64,000 nt of DNA, from the NCBI GenBank assembly GCA_018902385.1, contig JABSSW010000040.1, positions 393,663 through 457,662 on the forward strand, given 5' to 3'. Positions 45,953 to 57,270 of the stretch are shown in pieces (positions within the stretch are counted from its first letter, which is position 1; every line of letters starts with the position of its first letter). This stretch comes from Physcia stellaris (Eukaryota; Ascomycota; Lecanoromycetes; Caliciales; Physciaceae). The notes beneath the pieces are model-generated. The model was given only the letters and a program-made list of their open reading frames with translations. It was not told the DNA's origin and made no database searches. The position numbers and the translations under genes are program-made.

Positions 45953-46801
45953 TTATTTTTAAATCATTTATTTTTTTCAGATTGTTCGAGATAAAACAGT
46001 CTATTCAATAAACAAAATTTCAAATCAATTACGAAAATTTAAAACGTCATTTTCAAAGTCAGACTGAACAAAAAAACTCGATTTTATTCAGCGAATCAAC
46101 AAAAAAAGAACAGAAAATTTAGCTCGCTCTAATGTTGTACAAAATTTTCAAAAAAGTGTTTATCGCGAAAATCGATGTATCAAGTCGAATATATCGAAAA
46201 ACGAATTGCAAAAATAATCGTCAAATTATCAATCAACAAACATTTATACGATAAATCGAAATTCAACATTCATCGTTTCATCAAAAATTATTCATCATAA
46301 ATCAACACGAATTATTTCATCGAAAATAACATTAGTTCAAAATTGTTTTCGTTGTTTTTCACGATCAAATTTTTAAAACACGACTATTTCTGAATATTTA
46401 TTGTCGAATCGATTGAAACGAAACTTTTTTTTTGCATTAAAGTTTCAATCATGTTTATTTTTATCAACATTTTTTTTGTGATCATTTTCTTTAAACTTAA
46501 ACGCAAAATTCTTAATCAAATTCAACAACTAGCAATTTTTTCGAAAAATGATCGAGCTATCGTCGATTCATTCAGATTGATAAAAGACATTTTTTTAAAT
46601 TACGTTTTTTCGAAAAACGCAAATTACAATTCGAACGATGCGAAACATGCGATAAACATTTGTATCGTCGAACAGTTTTAACAATGAATTCGCAAAAATT
46701 TCTTCACGATATTGCAAATGTTGAATCAATTGAAAATCGATCGTGACGCGAAAATTCAAACTGTTTGAAATTGAAACGTTCACGTAAAAAATTATAATTC
46801 G

Positions 46802-47919
46802 TTGATCAAAAATTTCGAAAAAATCGAAAAAAACAAAAAACACAATCGAGAAATCGTCAGCTTATTTCGACGAGAAAATAAAAATATAAATCAATTCAAT
46901 GTCGATAAATTCAAATTCAACATCGAGAATGAAAAACTCAAAGAAAATAATCAGACGTTGCGTGACGAGATGAATATTTTTCGAATGAATTTTACAACAA
47001 CGTTCATTTTTTTCATTTTTCAAAATGATATCAAATTCAAAATCGAAAATGCTAAGTTGATCAATCGCAATGTAAAATTTCAAAACGAAATAAATTTTTT
47101 AAAGATCACAACAACGTCAATTTTCAATTTCATATTGCTCATCGATAAAAAGAATAAAAATGTCAAAATGTCGAATTTTTTCAAATTCAATGAAAACATT
47201 TCAGATTTTTTTTACGAAATTTAAAAACAATTGATCAAAGACAAATTCATTGTTAACGTCGATCATTTCGTCGACGAATATATCAAAGCAACGACATTCA
47301 TCAATTGAATCGAAAACAAAATTCGTGATCATCTTTTCGCTCGACGTAAAATCGACATTGTTTATTTCAAAATTTTTCAAATGATTTTTGATGTTTTGAT
47401 TTTGATCTATATTGAAAAAAACAAGAAACGAAACGTACGCAATAAGTTCAAAATTTTTATCATGCGTATCAATCAACGTTTTTCGAAATTCTTTTTCGAG
47501 TTTTTGATGTTGTTCAGTCAATTGTCTCATTATTCAGAACAGAATTTGATCGATGAATTTCGCGAAAAGTTCATTTTTCAATTACAGCGAATCATTGTTA
47601 ATAACGATCGATTTGAAACAATCGAGAATTTAAAGAAACTAATTGAAAAAATGAATCAAAAATTACATTTTCTTGAAGTCACACGTTTCGAAAATTCGAC
47701 ATTTAGAAATATTTCACGAATTATTTTCAAAACATCAATTGTCAAAATCGTAATTCGTGATAGCATGTTCAACGTCAAAAAAATCATGTTCGTCGTCGAT
47801 CAAATGATCATGAAAATTTTTTATGATAAAAATGACATCGATAAAGATTGTTATCGTTGTGAAAATTTCAATCATTTGATACGAAATTGTTTTTTTTTTA
47901 AAATCATCGATATCTGATT
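46802..47919 (+). pseudogene. Element A gag remnant with zinc knuckle
   Basis: A Lys/Asn/Ile-biased frame with coiled-coil character (ENEKLKENNQTLRDEMNIF), then a capsid-like part, ending in a CCHC zinc knuckle at 47849-47890 (CYRCENFNHLIRNC, C-x2-C-x4-H-x4-C). The frame is interrupted near 47222. Confidence 0.75.
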
Positions 47920-48102
47920 GTTCAAGAAAATTAAACAAGAAAAAAACATTTTGACAATCAACGAAATGAATGAGTTTTTAATGAATTTTCAAATCGAAAT
48001 CGACTCAATTTCTTTTGATGATTATTTTAGTGATATTAACAACGAAACTTCTTCAATTCATGAGTCGAAAAACGTCTAAATCTTTTCAGAATCGCGGCGA
48101 AA

Positions 48103-48744
48103 ATGTTGTTTATTTCAGCAATGTCAAAAACATTCAACACGTTCAATAAATTTCAAGACAATTTTCTAATAATTAAATGTACATTAGTTTTCGATAAATA
48201 CGAACATAATTTGCAAACATTAGTTGATACAAATGTCACTGAATACGTTTTCATTGATGAAAAGATTGCGCAACTAGTTTGTGAAACACTTCAGATAATT
48301 TTTGTGATTTTATCACGATCGAAACTCGTCAATGAATTCGATGATCGCGAAATTAAATTCATTATTTATGTCATTTATTTTACATTTATCGTGCAAAATC
48401 ATTCAAAAATCACGATTTTCATATTCATAATCAAAATCGAAATTCATTCGTTGATATTGAATAAGTTTTGAATGAACGTTCACGAAATCATTCTCGACAT
48501 GAAAAACGATAAAATTATTTTCAAATTCGATCGCTGTTTTCATTTCGAAACATTCAGAATTTTTAAAATCAAAAACGAGCGTTCAATTTCGTTTAGAAAA
48601 TTATATTTTTTTTCATCAATATCGTCAAACAAATTTTCGATATCGATGAGTTTTCAAAAATATCAAATTATTCAAAGACAATCGACGTCATTTGTGTTCA
48701 AAATTAAATTTCTTTTTTTTTATCGTCGAAAACTTCGAGAATGA
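48103..48744 (+). pseudogene. Element A aspartic protease remnant
   Basis: LQTLVDTNVTEYVFIDEKIA preserves the retroviral-type protease pattern, with VDTN in place of the D-T/S-G-A triad, followed by VQNHSKITIF and EIHSLILNKF. Confidence 0.75.
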
Positions 48745-49099
48745 GAAAAATTTTTTTTTCAAAAACATATTGAACTTTAATTCTCGATATGCTATTGAAA
48801 AAATTGATAAAAAATATTTTTTTGTCAAACTTTCGAGAAAGAAACGACGAATTAAAATCATACGAGATTTTCAACAATTTACATTCGTGAAGATTTCTGT
48901 TCGAAAATCGAATTTAATCAAGAAATCTGCTCGACGATTTAGTCGTCGATTCAAAATTTCGATTTTTGATAATGAAAACGACGAACAAGATTTCGATTTT
49001 GATGTTTTTTTGAACGTCGCTTTTATCGACGTCGTTGTTTATCAATTCCTGACAAAATCAAAAAAAAAAAAAAAAAATCAAGACATTTTCGTTAATCAT

Positions 49100-51690
49100 G
49101 AAAAAACTAAATGAAATTATTGACAACGTCAAAAAAAATCTAATCAAAACAAAATTTGATTTCGATTTCGATTTCAAGAAAATTTTTAAAATCATGAAAG
49201 CAATCGTCGAAAAATTGAAACGAAAAATTTTGATTTTTTAAACGATTCGAAAGCGTGTTCAATTTCAAGAAAATCGATAAATTATTTTTTCATAAATTTT
49301 ACGATCACAAAATCGAATTGATCGAAAAATCGAAACAATTGTTTCGAAATCGAGTTTATTTTTTATCGTCAAAAAATTCGAAACTTTTCAAAAATATTTT
49401 CACGAAAATTTTCAAAAAAAAATTTATCAGTTCAAACAAAAGCATCGTACGCATCGTTCATTTTATTCGTCGTCAAATCGAACGAACAATTTCGTTTTTG
49501 TGTAAATTATCGAAAGTTGAACGTCATAATCAAACGCAATGAATATTTTATATCATTGATTGAAAAAATTTTTTGTTCGAATTATAAATTGCAAATTTTT
49601 GTTCAAACTGAACATCATATCGATTTTCAATAAATTTCGAATGAATTCACAAAACGAAAAGCTGATTATTATTTTTATATGTTCGTTGAGCATTTACAAG
49701 TATCATGTATTATTTTTCGAATTAACAAATGATTCGACGAATTGACAGCATTACATAAACGATTTGTTGTTCGAATACATTAATCATTTCTGTCAAATTT
49801 ATTTGAACGATATTTTTATTTACAGCAAAATTCGAAAAACAAACGACATTTCACACAAATGTTTCAAAAGTTGAAAAAATCGAATTTCAAATTGATATCA
49901 AGAAATGCGAATTTTTTCAAACGAAAATCTCATTTCTAAACGTCATATTAACGACAAAAATTTACGTATGAATTTCAAGAAAATTCAAAAATATCGTCAA
50001 TTGAATTCGTTCAATTTGCATTAAAAAAGTACAAACGTTTGTGAATTTTTGCAATTTTTATCGTCGTTTCATCAAAGCATTTTTCAAACTCGTCAAATTT
50101 TTGATTCGAATGATCAAAAAAAAAATTGATTTCGAATGAATCGATTTCGTCAATGAAACGTTCGAAACATTGAAAAAACAAATTATCGAAACTTTCATAT
50201 TTCGACATTACGATCGTAATCGTAAAATTATATTAGAAATTGATTCATCAAATTGATGTTTGAATGAAATTTTGTCGCAATACGATGACGAAAAAATTTT
50301 TCATTCGATGATTTTTTTCAGCAAAAAGATGATTTTTGCCGAATGCAATTACGAAATATACGACAAAAAATTTTTAATCATTATTCGATGTTTGAAACAT
50401 TGAAAATTCGAATTCGAAAACATCGACGAATTCGTCGAAATTTACATCGATCACAAAAATTTGAAAATTTTCATGACAAGCAAGAAATTTATTTTTCGTT
50501 AAATACGTTGAAATTCGAAATTTTGATCGATTATAACATCAAAATTCAATATCAATTCGAAATCAAAAATGTCAAAACGAACGTTTTGATTCGAATGTTT
50601 GAATTTCGTTTTGTCGATAACGACGAACGAAAATTTTATAAAAACAGATTTTGTTGTCGTTTTCTCGATTGCAATTGTGTTCGATTAAATTTTCAAAACG
50701 ATTTGTACGAACGAATAATAAAATCAATCGAAAAAATGAAAATTACATTAATTATCGTCAAATTTTGATCGATGAACAAAAATCATCAACGAGAAAATAA
50801 ATTTACAAAAATGTTCAAATCGAAACGACGTTTTTTTCAAAAACGAAAATCTATAAATATTAAATCGTTTAAAAAAATGATTGAAATAATTCGTGACGTT
50901 CGATATTCACGATCAATTTTTTTTTGTGTTCATTCGAACATGAATCGCATTGAGAAATTCATTAAACGTTATTATTATTGATTTATATGCGATTATTTAT
51001 CAAGCGTTACATTCGTAATTGTCACAAATGTCAACGTTTTAAAGTTTTTCACGATAATCGTCATGAATTATTAATATCATTGTCAATTTTTAGTCAGCGA
51101 TGAAGTGAATATTTCGATAAATTTCATAATCGAATTATTTGATTCAGAAAAAAACAACGTTATTTGCATTATTATCGATCGATTAATCAAGAAACGACAT
51201 TATGTTTTTATGTGATCGAAAACGACGATTTAGCAATCGAAATCTGCGTCAAAATATTGTTTCATTACGTATTTCGCACGCATGATTTATTTTTTTTATC
51301 GTTTCGAATCGAGATGATCAATTCGTAAATCGCGTTTGAAAATTTTTTTGCAAACGTTTAAAAATCAAATGTAAATTGTTTACGACATTTCAGTTTCAAA
51401 CGAAAATGATCAAATCGAACGAATTAATCAAAATATTGAAACTCGTTTACGTTTATATTGCAATTATCGTTAAAACGATTGAATTGAATGAATCGACATC
51501 ATGAAATTCGTTGACAACAATGACGTTTTCGCAATCACAAATTTCATTTCGTTTTTCATCAATAAAGATTATCATTTTCGAATGATTTTTGATTCGAATT
51601 TAAATGATTACGAAATCATTAAAAAACGTTTATTGATTAAAGCAAAACGAATTCATCGTCGAAAAAAAATGAATCGTATCATCGAATGAA
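49100..51690 (+). pseudogene. Element A RT-RNase H-integrase remnant
   Basis: RT start near 49255 (HKFYDHKIELIEKSKQLF). RNase H at about 50346-50500 ([18 protein letters not shown], then a stop, then YIDHKNLKIFM). Integrase zinc-finger and core at about 51000-51350 (NCHKCQRFK; IIIDRL), and C-terminal part 51501-51690 (MKFVDNNDVFAITNF). Frameshifts and TGA stops separate the pieces. Several stops sit where the family has Trp. Confidence 0.8.
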
Positions 51691-51939
51691 TCAAAATCAA
51701 TTTGTTAACGTTAAACAAAAAATGACGATTCGAATCAACAAATTTCGCTATTCGATCAATTTTGAAATAAAAAACTTTGTATTTTGATTAAATCGTCGTC
51801 ACATCAAAACAGTTCGTTCATTTGACAAATTGAATGACAAAAATTGAATTCATATTTCGTTGTCAAGAAACGAAACATTGTTTACGAGTTGAAATTGTTC
51901 GATGACATGCACATTCATTCAATTTTTCATTTCTGATTG

Positions 51940-53134
51940 TTAAAAAAAAATTTCAACGATTCGTTGAAAAAACAACACAACGATTTTTCGAAATTCGTTA
52001 TCGCAAATGAAACGTTCGAATGAAAATTCGACGACATATTGCAATTTCGATATTATTATCATCGTTTTCAATATCGTTGCAAATGATCGAGTTGAAATTT
52101 TCACGATCGCATTTGATATTATGTCGACGACGATGAATTTCAAAATGTTCAAAATATCGTCGATGTTTTTCACGAAATTAATTCAAAAACAACAGAATTT
52201 GTTTTGCGAAATGATTAAATCGTTTGAATTTTATTGTTTATGATCGATCAAAAATTGTCATCGAATTCGTTACAATTTTTAGATTGACGTCAATAATTTT
52301 TTTTTTTTTTTGTCATTCGTTTCATTGTCATTTTGCGTTATTTACAGTCAGAATTTACGTCGCAAAAATTCTGAATCGTATTAAAAACATTTTCAAAAAT
52401 TGTCGTCAAATTTTATTGAACAATAAATAATAATGTAAAATGTAAAAACAAAATGATATGAATAAACAACAAAAAAATTCGAACATTTGCAAATTCGTCA
52501 ACAAAATTTTCAACTGCTTATTAATGACACGCGAAATTACTTGTAAGATTCGTACAAAATATTCATTTTTCAAAAATTTAATACATTCATATTTCGTTAA
52601 AATGATTGTACGAATTAATTGTTTTATATGCGATAACGTCGACGTGTTAATTGTGATGACAAAAATTTTTATCAATTTGATCAAATTGTTCGTTTCATGA
52701 TATCAATTTGATATTTTGCAAAAATTTTCATGTTTGTCGATACGCGAAATCGCGTCATCAATTATTAATGTTTCGAAATTGAAATTTTTTACGAATTGTT
52801 TTAATTGATCATTTTTCAAAACATTCATTGTTTTCAAAACGTTTTCGCGCATGCAAAATACATCGATTTTCGCACATTCGAAAAAAAATTTCAATGCATT
52901 AAAAGTTGTAACGACGATTTTATTAACATGTTCGAATTGTTTATTTCAAATACGATCATTTTGATGTTTTCAAAATCTCGACGAATTTATTTCGTTGACG
53001 AAATTTATTTCGCGACGTTTCGCGTTTATTTTTCTGTTTCGACGACAAATCAATTCAACGTCATTCAACGACATATTTACATCGCGCAAAACGTTCAAAA
53101 AAAAAATCAATTAATCGTTTCGAAACGAAACTGA
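51940..53134 (-). other. Antisense open segments in the 3' region of element A
   Basis: Three minus-strand frames (52894-52703, 52684-52406, 52173-51940) lie antisense to the element, downstream of integrase. The same segments occur in antisense in element B (about 40240-41160 +) and partly in C (39233-39451 +). They include a Cys-bearing part (FECAKIDVFCMREN) and a hydrophobic part (FIVVDIISNAIV). Shared ancestry alone could explain the match; coding is unproven. Confidence 0.35.
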
Positions 53135-53149
53135 AAAAACGAAAAATAA

Positions 53150-53377
53150 TGTGATTTGCGTGCGAATTCAATCGAATTCAACAAAATCAACATTTGATCA
53201 ATTTAGAATTAACATTTTTATTTTATCATATAAAAATGTTAGAATCGAAATTCGTTTTGACGCATTCAAACGATCTAATCTTTGACATATGTCTTTACAG
53301 ATTTTCATGAATATTTGTTTTCATTTAGAAATTCTCGTGTAATTATGTATTAGTTCAATCAACGTTTACATTTCACA
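53150..53377 (+). repeat. 3' LTR of element A
   Basis: 228 bp, TGTGATTTGCGTGCG..TTTCACA, followed by the target duplication aacgt. Confidence 0.85.
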
Positions 53378-53382
53378 AACGT

Positions 53383-53680
53383 TAAATTTTACGAAAAACG
53401 TCAACGTGTTCGACGATTTTGTTTTTTAATCATTAAACGATTGAATGATTTTTTGTTGTTTTTCGAAATATCAATTCAAACGATTTTCAATTTATTTACG
53501 CATTTATTTTTTCAAATATCATATCGAATTAATCGACAAAAAAACGTTTGAATTTTTATTGTTCAAAAAAAAAAAAATCAATGTATTTAAAAATCAATTT
53601 TTTGTTTTTGAACAAATTTTGAAAAAATTAATTTTTTCGTCATAATTGATTTTTGAAAAAACATCGAATTTTAATCATTC

Positions 53681-53713
<33 letters not shown>

Positions 53714-54663
53714 GTTTACGATTAACGATGAATCGTTTGTCGATTTTAATACGATATTTATGAATTTCAATTCGATTTGTTTCGAATTGAACGTTGATTT
53801 CATCGAATTTAAAAAATATTTTAAATTTTCGTTTTGATAGGTATTTTTCGCGATTGTTTCAAACACGAATGATATTGATATTTTTATTTTTATTTTTTCG
53901 AAAAAAATTTCAAAATTTTCAAAATCGTGCAAATTGTTCAAAAGTCGTTTTTAATTTCGAAAATTGAATATGTCAATTGACGTCAAAATTAATGATGAAA
54001 TTCGATTTTGTAAAATCGATGTTTGATCATTAGAATATTTAAAAAACGTTCAAAATCATCGATTTTCTGATTAAAATCGAAAATATTCAACTTTTTTGTT
54101 TAAAATTTGACGTTTTTTCAAACGAGTTGAAAAAATCATAATGATAAAAAAAATAAATGATTGATTTTTAAAAAAAAAAAAAAAAAAATTCGAAATATAA
54201 AAAACTTAAATAATCGATTGAGTGTAATGTCGTTCGAAATGATAAAAAATTGAAATTTATTGAAAATGAAATTTTTGATTAATTTTCGTTTTTTTTTACA
54301 AATTCATTTTTTCGAAATGATTTCGATATGTGTTTGATGATATATTCGACGTCATTTTGTGTAAAAAATTAATTTGTCAATTAATAAAAAAACGAAAATT
54401 GAATCGACGTTCGAAAAATTATTTTATTGACATCGAATCGTTCAAAATTCGTTTGTCAAAATATTCGAGAATCGACAAAACAAATTTATTATGTAATTTT
54501 TCGCATTCAAAATCAATTTGTTACGTTTTGATTATTTTTTTGAATTTCGTTAAATATACGAACTATTATGTTTTTCAAATTTTTTGATTTTGAAATTAAA
54601 AATTTTGTTTATTTGAATATTTGTTCATAAACGAACAGAAAAAATGATTTCGATATATTTAAA
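53383..54663 (-). pseudogene. Element B 5' internal region (gag start), displaced by element A
   Basis: Lies between element A's right edge and B's 5' LTR. A minus-strand frame at 53941-53711 (MNNLHDFENFEIFFEKIKIK) is a plausible gag N-terminus. It contains a T28 homopolymer at 53685-53712. Confidence 0.5.
53685..53712. repeat. T28 homopolymer
   Basis: Twenty-eight consecutive T on the plus strand, the longest run in the window. Its length may be unreliable in an assembly. Confidence 0.9.
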
Positions 54664-54900
54664 TGTATGCGAAAAAATTGAATATGACATTATTACATAA
54701 TTTACAACGAAAATATCGAAAACAAAAACAATTTTTGAAATTTGCAAAAAATATGAAAAAATTTGATTTTTGAAATCAAGAAAAATTTCGATTTTTTTTA
54801 ACAAAAATTTTCGTTTCAAAAATTTTCATAATCGACAAATGTTAATTCGATCGTTAAATTGTCAAAAAACAAAATACGAATTCGATGTACGTTCGTCACA
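54664..54900 (-). repeat. 5' LTR of element B
   Basis: 237 bp; the inner boundary is set by alignment to 39771-39987. It is immediately followed by tgacg, the target duplication. Confidence 0.8.
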
Positions 54901-54905
54901 TGACG

Positions 54906-55720
54906 ATCAAAATCGCTTTTTCGTTGTAACATACGAAATTTTGCAATTTTATACGACGTTTTGAAAATCTTTTCGATAAAAAATTTAATTAATTGAATAA
55001 TTAAAAAATATTTCGTGAATTGATTTCGCAAATTCGATTTTGAAAAAAAAAAATCGTTTCAATTTTTCAATAATTGCAATTCGCAATTGTTTTTCGATAT
55101 TTTGATTGATTTTTCGATTTGAAATCGAAATTTTTTTCAAATTCGAAAACGATAAAAGTTTCATTTGATTTCGAAAATTCGAAAAATGTTTGTCGAAACG
55201 AACGAAATCGAATAAAAAATTTCGATCAAACGTTATCGAAAATGTTTAATTGAAAATTCGAAATACGTAAATATTGACGACGCGATTTCAATAACGATAT
55301 TTCGTCGTCGACGAAAAATTAAAAAAATTGTTTTTTCAAAATTTGTCAATTATTTGCAATGACATTGATGATCGTGAACGTCAAAACAATTCGATAATGA
55401 AATTCATTGATATCGATTCAACGTTGCAAAAATGATCAAAAAATAATTAAAATCGTTTTTCGTTTTTTGAAAATTTTCGAACGTTGAATTCATAAAATTA
55501 CGCATTTTATCGACGAATTGTTTTCGCATGTTGAATTAATAATAATCACGAAAATAAAATTTTTCATGCGATTAAAATTTGAATGATTCGAATCAAAAAA
55601 CGAAAATTTTTTTGAAAAATCAACGAATAAAAAATTTTGACGAACAGCAGAATCGATTTTTTCGATAAAAATAAATTTCAAAATTCAATGCGATAAAAAA
55701 ATAATTTTTTAAAAACGAAA
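54906..55720 (-). mobile_element. Gypsy element C, continuation (pol remnant)
   Basis: Resumes beyond B's target duplication. About 55330-55450 aligns with B's integrase-core region at 41980-42070 (shared caattcgat..atgaaatt..tatcgat pattern). The minus-strand frame 55681-55490 (FIFVIIINS after FFDSNHS) resembles the RT/RNase H junction. It is shorter than in A and B, so deletions are likely. The right border is not resolved. Confidence 0.5.
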
Positions 55721-56102
55721 AATTTCGATGAATTTCAATAAATGCAAATCGTTAATTCGAAAAAAATGTCAAGAACAATATGTGAAAGAATGAAAAAAAT
55801 TTGATTGTTAATTTTTCGAAAAAGTTTCGAAATATATATTGTAAAATTATGTGACAAATGATTTATTTTTCAACGACAAACACGTTTTAGTTTTCAAATT
55901 TTGTCATTGACAATCGTCAAACAAAAAATTTCATAGTCGAAAAAAAATTTCTAACTTTTTTGTTTCAATCAAAATAGACGACGTCGTTTCGAACTTTTAG
56001 TAAATGTCAAACAATATTCGCTATTTCTAATTTTTTTTTGAAAATTCTTGAAATCGATGAAAACGACGCATCAAAAATTCAATCGCAAACGTCGACGACT
56101 AA

Positions 56103-57270
56103 TCAAACGAAATCAACGAACGTTGACGAAATCGTGATCAATTCGATTGTGATTGACTTTCGAATCAAAACAAATGTTTCGATGTCGAAATTAACGAAAA
56201 TGTCGTGTTCGATTTGCGTGAAATGACAATTGCGAATCGTTGATTTGTTGATGATTGAACAAGACGTCGATGATTCTAATTGTGAAAAACTTTTATTCAT
56301 TGAGATGTCAAACGATTGTCGAAAAGACTTTGACGAAATGACAATCTTGATCAACGAAATGATGAAAAATTTTTGCAAACGATTTGACAAAAAAACGTAA
56401 AACGTAACGCGTTTTCGTAATTTGTACAAAATTTTGAACGTCGTCGAGTTCTGATAAATTTCGTTTAAATCGTATTGTGATTTTGTAAAAAAGTCTTTTC
56501 GTTTGACCAAAATATTGATAATCGTCAAACGACGTTTGATTTGAATTTTGTTGATAAATTTTTTCAATTTAATGATTTGTTCGATTCGTTTTTTCAAAAA
56601 CAACAAATTCTGACTGATTTGAACGTGAACGATGAAAAATCGTTTGAAAAAAAACAAATTTCAATTGAATTATAAATAGAACAAAAATGTATACGTCGAT
56701 GATTCGAAAATTTCAATCGATATGTCAGATTGTCAATTTTTTTCAAAAATTTTGAAAAAATCGATATATTTGATTCGACTTTTTATCGAGAATTTCGTTG
56801 TCGATATGTTTAATCGTGATGCAAAATTAATCAATGCATAATCGTCGATTTTCATGAACAAAAATTGATGTTTGCGATCATAATAATATTTGCTGATTAT
56901 TTGAACGAATGCAATGAATCAATTTCAAAACGAAGCACGAATAATTGCATTGAAAAAATCTTTGCGAAAGATTTTCGATTGTTTGCGAAAAATTCTTTCA
57001 AATCGTCGATGAAATCGGATGTTTTAACGAATTGACGAAACATGTTCATTTATTATAACGAAATGAATTCGTAGAATGTTTCGTTGAATGTCTTGTGAAT
57101 AGTGACAAAATGAAAATTGTTGAAATGACGTTGTAATTTGACCAGTATTCTAAATCTTCAATTGAATTTTCATTGTAATCGAGATAAAATCGAAAAACAA
57201 TTTCAATCATTTGATCAAGTTCGTTCGAATTGATTTTCAATTTGAAAATGATATAAATTGAATAAAGCAA
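56103..57270 (-). pseudogene. Integrase and downstream remnant of a second gypsy type (element X)
   Basis: On the minus strand, 57270-57046 reads DQMIEIVFRFYLDYNEN (after the core His-Pro-x-Thr-Asp region) and about 56960-56740 reads ISKYYYDRKHQFLFMKIDDYA, the Tyr-Asp-x-x-His-Lys step of integrase C-termini. The segment 56657-56103 may continue into a chromodomain-like tail (LVKRKDFFTK), but mutation makes this uncertain. The sequence is clearly different from the A/B/C integrase end. Confidence 0.6.

Larger units (their letters stand above)
45727..53377 (+). mobile_element. Ty3/gypsy element A (inner), plus strand, 7651 bp
   Basis: LTRs 45727-45952 and 53150-53377, ends TGT..ACA, with a 5-bp target duplication (gacgt/aacgt). 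Domain order on +: gag with zinc knuckle, protease, RT, RNase H, integrase, 1.4 kb 3' region, purine tract (gaaactgaaaaaacg), 3' LTR. It is the same family as B and C but inserted head-on into B's gag, so A and B look like a giant inverted repeat. All frames carry stops and shifts. Confidence 0.9.
39771..54900 (-). mobile_element. Ty3/gypsy element B (outer), minus strand, split by element A
   Basis: LTRs at 39771-39987 and 54664-54900 in the same orientation; perfect 5-bp target duplication tgacg at 39766-39770 and 54901-54905. Without the 7.65 kb insertion of element A the element is about 7.5 kb. Domain order read on the minus strand is gag, protease, reverse transcriptase, integrase, then a 1.4 kb 3' region and a purine-rich tract before the 3' LTR. 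All frames are broken. Confidence 0.9.

Noticed and set aside
38614-53400. Apparent giant palindrome centred near 46 kb
   Set aside because: The inverted similarity comes from two members of one gypsy family in opposite orientation; LTRs and target duplications show that element A inserted into element B.
53685-53712. T28 tract as a telomere or poly(A) retrogene tail
   Set aside because: No telomeric hexamer repeats and no adjacent non-LTR element; it lies inside element B's 5' region and is best seen as a homopolymer in decayed DNA.
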